Assembly: GCF_025860405.1 (NCBI RefSeq)
Contig: NZ_CP063785.1
Span: 8,619,390 to 8,683,389 of the forward strand
Direction of reading: 5' to 3'
DNA length: 64,000 bases
DNA from: Tolypothrix sp. PCC 7712
GTDB lineage: Bacteria; Cyanobacteriota; Cyanobacteriia; Cyanobacteriales; Nostocaceae
Shown piece after piece: positions 60,461 to 64,000 of this stretch. Under the pieces are notes generated by a model. That model was given only the letters and a program-made list of their open reading frames with translations. It ran no database searches and was not told the DNA's origin. The position numbers were made by a program, and so were the translations under genes. Every line of letters begins with the position of its first letter. The first letter of the stretch is position 1.

Positions 60461-63085
60461 ATGCCGCTCCCTGTTCTGACTCAGCGCTTTCGTAGACTGT
60501 GGCAGCCAAGAAGAGGTTTAGCGATCGCACAAGCATCTGTGATCGGTATTGTCGCTGCTTTATCGGCAGTGTTTTTGAAAGTGGGATCGGGATGGTTGGG
60601 GACATGGCGAGTTCATACGACTCACTTGTTTCCGGTATGGTTGGCGTTACCTTTAGTGGGCATGAGTTTGGGGTATGTCTCTGGCTGGTTGGTAGAAAGG
60701 TTTGCGCCAGAGGCTTCAGGTAGCGGTATTCCACAAGTTAAAGCTTCGTTGGCTAATGTGCCCATAACTCTATCTTGGCGTGTGGCAGCTGTGAAGCTAT
60801 TCAGCGCCATTATTGCCTTGGGTTCTGGTATGACTCTAGGACGGCAAGGCCCCACTGTGCAAGTAGGTGCAGGTTTAGCAGCTGGGATGAGTCGTTGGGT
60901 TCCCACCTCTCCAGATTACCGCCGACAGATGATTGCAGCAGGTGCGGGTGCAGGTTTGGCAGCTGCGTTTAATGCGCCGATCGCAGGTGTCTTGTTTATT
61001 GTGGAAGAGTTACTCCAAGATTTATCAGGACTAACTCTGGGAACTGCAATTATCGCCTCGTTTATTGGTGGGGTAATATCTCGTTTATTGGGTGGCGGTA
61101 GTCTAGACTTAAACCTGCATTTAACTCAATCCCAAAGTCAATTTTCCATCCCAGAAATTCCTTTTTTCCTGCTGTTGGGCATTTTAGCTGGATTGTTCGG
61201 TGCATTATTTAATCAGGGTTTAGTTTTTAGTATCAAAACTTATCGCCGATTACACATCAGTTTACCGCTCAGAGTAGCTTTAGCAGGTTTTATATCTGGT
61301 TGTGTCATCGCTATCCTTCCTGCTTCTTTTCGTGATAATACTGGGTTAAGAGAGTATTTTATTACAGGTGATGCCAATCCTTTATTAGCGGCGATCGCAT
61401 TTGTGGCGCAGTTCGTTCTTACCTTGATCGCCTTTGGTTCCGGCGCACCTGGAGGTTTATTCGCACCTAGCCTAATTTTAGGTTCTTGTTTAGGGCACAT
61501 CATTGGTGTATTTGAGTCCCAAATTTTAGGAGGTGGTTTACCTACTACCTACGCTTTAGCGGGAATGGGCGGATTTTTTAGCGCCGTTTCTAAAGTCCCC
61601 ATCACAGCCATTGTGATTGTGTTTGAGATGACTACCGATTTCAACCTAGTGCTACCTTTAATGATTGTTTGTGTAGCATCTTACTTGGTTGCCGAGAAAG
61701 TAGTCCCTGGTTCGCTGTACGAGAAGCTTTTACTGTTAAAAGGTATCACCCTCGCTTGTAATGTTCCTGTAGAGAGCGTCATGAGAACATTAACAGCTAA
61801 TAATGTGATGCAACAACGAGTAGAAACTCTGGATGTAGAAATGAGTGCAGAGGAGGCTATACAAGCATTCTCACGTTCTCATCACCGGGGATTTCCGGTA
61901 GTTGAAGAAGGCAAGCTTGTAGGCATTATTACTCAATCTGATTTACTCAAAATCCGCGATCGCAATATCCCAAATGATACGCCTCTACGGGAGATTATGA
62001 CACCCAGCCCAATCACGGTCACACCAAAACACAACCTCAGTAATGTGTTGTATTTGCTGGATCGTTATCAAATTAGTCGCCTACCAGTAGTAGAAGGGCG
62101 AAAACTGATTGGCATTATTACCCGTGCAGATATTATTCGTGCAGAAGCCGACTATCTCAACTGCGAGAATGCGACACCAGGGCCGCAACCCGAACCATCT
62201 TATGTAGTTTACCAAACGCGAGCGCCCAACGTTGGCAGAGGTAGATTACTAGTCACAGTTGCTAACCCCGAAACAGCAGCGACTTTATTACAAATGGCAG
62301 CTGCGATCGCCCGCGATCGCCATTATGAAATCGAGTGTGTGCAAGTTATTTTAGTCTCGCGCCACAGTTCCCCCACCGAAACCCAAGTTAGGACAGCCAA
62401 AAGTCGCCGCTTACTCAGACAAGCAGAAGTATTAGCCAAAAAGTGGCGCATTCCTGTACATACACAAATCCGCGTCGCCCATGATGTCGCCCAAGCGATT
62501 TTAGAGACAATCAACGAACGTCACATTGACCTAATTTTGATGGGTTGGAAAGGTAACACATCTACCCCAGGTAGGATTTTTGGCACAGTTGTCGATAGCA
62601 TCATTCGCCAAGCTACCTGCGATGTCATGTTAGTCAAATTAGGTAACAGTCAACAGTCAACAGTCAACAGTCAACAGTCATTCAACCGTTGGTTAGTACC
62701 TATGGCTGGTGGCCCCAATGCCAGGATGGCGATTAAATTACTTCCAGCTTTAGTGACATTAGGAGACGATCCCCTCATCCGCCTCACCAGGGTATTTAAA
62801 CCATCGGAATTAGAACCAGACATGACAATTTTAGAACAGTCCATCCGCCAGCTAATTCACCACCGCAAATTATCTAGTACGGTAATTGCTTGCCCAGTTG
62901 AAGCTGATTCAGTTTCCCAAGGCGTAATTAACTTAGTAAAAACCGAGGGGTACGATGTAGTAGTTTTAGGCGCTTCCCGAGAAGGGTTATTACAGCAGGC
63001 AATTCAAGGTAATATTCCCGAAGCGATCGCTTCTGGTGTAGAAAGTACAGTCATTTTGGTGAGGGGTGCAATTACTGACATTTAA
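60461..63085 (+). CDS. CLC-family chloride channel/transporter with CBS pair and two USP domains
   Basis: An 874-residue inner-membrane protein. CLC motifs: GSGIPQVKA (selectivity filter, about 87), GRQGPTVQVGAG (128-138), GSGAPGGLFAPSL (about 328) and the last helix region VPITAIVIVFEMTTDF. The gating position that is glutamate in GREGP is glutamine here (Q129). Residues about 435-560 are two CBS domains (VMRTLTANNVM..., IMTPSPITVTPKHNL), probably nucleotide-sensing. The C-terminus carries two universal stress protein domains (about 585-725 and 740-874; LILMGWKGNTSTPGRIFGTV in the first, VVLGASREGLLQQAIQGNIP in the second). The linker between them contains the heptamer repeat. Chloride or other anion transport is inferred from family. 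Confidence 0.93.
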   Translation: MPLPVLTQRFRRLWQPRRGLAIAQASVIGIVAALSAVFLKVGSGWLGTWRVHTTHLFPVWLALPLVGMSLGYVSGWLVERFAPEASGSGIPQVKASLANVPITLSWRVAAVKLFSAIIALGSGMTLGRQGPTVQVGAGLAAGMSRWVPTSPDYRRQMIAAGAGAGLAAAFNAPIAGVLFIVEELLQDLSGLTLGTAIIASFIGGVISRLLGGGSLDLNLHLTQSQSQFSIPEIPFFLLLGILAGLFGALFNQGLVFSIKTYRRLHISLPLRVALAGFISGCVIAILPASFRDNTGLREYFITGDANPLLAAIAFVAQFVLTLIAFGSGAPGGLFAPSLILGSCLGHIIGVFESQILGGGLPTTYALAGMGGFFSAVSKVPITAIVIVFEMTTDFNLVLPLMIVCVASYLVAEKVVPGSLYEKLLLLKGITLACNVPVESVMRTLTANNVMQQRVETLDVEMSAEEAIQAFSRSHHRGFPVVEEGKLVGIITQSDLLKIRDRNIPNDTPLREIMTPSPITVTPKHNLSNVLYLLDRYQISRLPVVEGRKLIGIITRADIIRAEADYLNCENATPGPQPEPSYVVYQTRAPNVGRGRLLVTVANPETAATLLQMAAAIARDRHYEIECVQVILVSRHSSPTETQVRTAKSRRLLRQAEVLAKKWRIPVHTQIRVAHDVAQAILETINERHIDLILMGWKGNTSTPGRIFGTVVDSIIRQATCDVMLVKLGNSQQSTVNSQQSFNRWLVPMAGGPNARMAIKLLPALVTLGDDPLIRLTRVFKPSELEPDMTILEQSIRQLIHHRKLSSTVIACPVEADSVSQGVINLVKTEGYDVVVLGASREGLLQQAIQGNIPEAIASGVESTVILVRGAITDI
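62645..62679 (+). repeat. in-frame AACAGTC heptamer array within the CLC gene
   Basis: Five AACAGTC units, reverse complement of the GTTGACT type at 7228 and 56913. They code for the linker NSQQSTVNSQQS between the two USP domains. No frameshift or stop results. Confidence 0.85.
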
Positions 63086-63961
63086 AAGCATTGGGTGCAA
63101 TGTCTACACACTTTCAAAATCAGCGTTTAACTGAACTTTCTCCTGAGCATTTATAAAGAACATCAAGGCATTTGTGATTCTGAGAGGGTGACAAGGCAAC
63201 TCTAAGGTAGATAGGACAAAACTTTGAAAAGATGGTGGAGACAAAAAATAGGGAGCATTTTTGTGGCTCCCCCAGAAAAATATGTTTCCTGAATCTTAGC
63301 AAAAAACCCTGCGTAGCCATCTGAATGAAAGCCAGTATCTAATACCAAATCAAATAATGTTTGCGACACATCAATATATTCTAGAGGGCAAGGCAGTGCC
63401 CAGAGGTGTAAACTTAAGCTCAAAGCTATATACGGCGGGCGTTGTACAAATCCCTCGCCCTCATCCCCTAACCCCTTCTCCCTGAGGGAGAAGGGGAATT
63501 GAATCTCTTGCTCCCCTCGCCCACAGGGAGAGGGGCTGGGGGTGAGGGCAAAACCTTGCAACCAAGCGGGTTTCACGTTAAGTTGACACGTATGAGCACT
63601 GCCTTGCCCCTACAATCTGTCGCATTCTTTTTTCAAATTAGTATAACTTTAAAATTATTGTTGTTATTGCTACAAGTTCATCGTCAAGCGAAACTCTCAG
63701 TTTTAGCGAGTGTCTTTCCCCAACCGATTCAATATGGCAGTCGCAAACGCAACCTACAACGATTTTTAAACTTGCAGCAACCTTTATAGGTAGGTTGTCA
63801 CCCTTTGAGAGGAAATTTACTTATTACTCACTACTTATTACTCATTACTTTTTTCAATTAGTTGCTGTACCTCATAAATATCGAATCTGCTGTATCTGTA
63901 AATTTATCAGTACCAGGTTTATTTCATACAAAGCAAATATTTTTATAAAAATGTAAAAGTT
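63086..63961. other. 876-bp intergenic region
   Basis: No credible gene; reading frames here are repeat-derived. It contains the nested element at 63342-63644. The last 150 bp, with TTACTCACTACTTATTACTC repeats, form the leader of a gene leaving the window. Confidence 0.5.
63342..63644. repeat. ATACCAA-type MITE interrupted by a GTGTCAACTTAA-type element
   Basis: Outer ends ATACCAAATCAAATAATGTT and TTTTTTCAAATTAGTAT match the 102-bp element at 57031-57132. Between them, at 63406-63589, sits a 184-bp element starting GTGTAAACTTAAGCT and ending ACGTTAAGTTGACAC, homologous to 44378-44563. Confidence 0.75.
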
Positions 63962-64000
63962 ATGAAATATAGTTATTTAGCTTTGATTGTTGGCGCTGTT
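63962..64000 (+). CDS. 5' end of a gene, truncated by the window edge (tentative)
   Basis: ATG at 63962 opens MKYSYLALIVGAV, which has the shape of a signal peptide start (one Lys, then hydrophobic). Thirteen codons only; identity unknown. Confidence 0.35.
   Translation, partial: MKYSYLALIVGAV

Noticed and set aside
63202..63789. ORFs after the CLC gene on both strands
   Set aside because: They cover the nested MITE-like elements; translations are of the hairpin repeat (LLPSPTGRGAGGEG).
1..64000. tRNA, rRNA, riboswitch or prophage genes
   Set aside because: I looked for cloverleaf-like and conserved RNA stretches and for integrase or phage structural genes and found none; a covariance-model search would be needed to exclude small RNAs.

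Overview
The window comes from a filamentous, heterocyst-forming cyanobacterium of the Nostocales type. The signs are many HIP1 octamers (GCGATCGC) inside and between genes, heptanucleotide short tandem repeats (GTTGACT and similar), a helical carotenoid protein, PatA-family regulators and, above all, a polysaccharide locus whose gene content and order match what I recall of the heterocyst envelope polysaccharide (HEP) island of Anabaena sp. PCC 7120. Species assignment is not possible from the sequence alone. I see no rRNA, tRNA, CRISPR array or prophage.

Layout. 1-5.4 kb: two ArsR-type regulators, a Uma2 nuclease-fold protein, a small HTH protein, an amino-acid ABC transporter ATPase/permease pair and a toxin-antitoxin-like pair. 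5.4-9.2 kb: glucose-6-phosphate isomerase and a CoA-disulfide-reductase/rhodanese fusion with a perfect palindrome upstream. 9.5-17.3 kb: a PAS/GAF histidine kinase, a helical carotenoid protein, and a PatA-like/CheY-like regulator pair split by a complete IS66-family element that still has its 14-bp inverted repeats and 8-bp target duplication. 17.9-21.6 kb: a vWA, PP2C and kinase-TPR signalling triad.

22.2-46.4 kb is the polysaccharide locus. It holds nucleotide-sugar genes (rfbF, SDR, rfbC-like, SAF-domain oxidoreductase), an L-2-hydroxyglutarate-oxidase-like flavoprotein, a 2-oxoglutarate/iron oxygenase, six intact glycosyltransferase genes (one a GT4-GT2 fusion) plus a truncated GT8, a Wzc-like chain-length/tyrosine-kinase protein, HepC-like sugar transferase, HepA-like ABC exporter and an O-antigen ligase/polymerase-like membrane protein. 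All are on the + strand. Together they can plausibly make activated sugars, build repeat units on a lipid carrier, flip or export them, and polymerise the chain.

47.3-56.9 kb is a cell-surface locus: a DUF11-repeat/RTX protein, a filamentous-haemagglutinin (TpsA) exoprotein and an apparently exported TPR-CHAT protein. 57.3-64 kb: a GH13 amylase with a starch-binding domain, a lipoprotein, and a CLC chloride transporter with CBS and two USP domains.

Intergenic DNA is unusually rich in dispersed elements: at least three MITE-like families (one with a nested insertion), G/C-strand-biased low-complexity repeats, heptamer repeats, and a 97-bp inverted repeat bracketing hepC to the GT2 gene. Two of these repeat families have entered coding sequence (the GT4-GT2 linker and the CLC USP linker).
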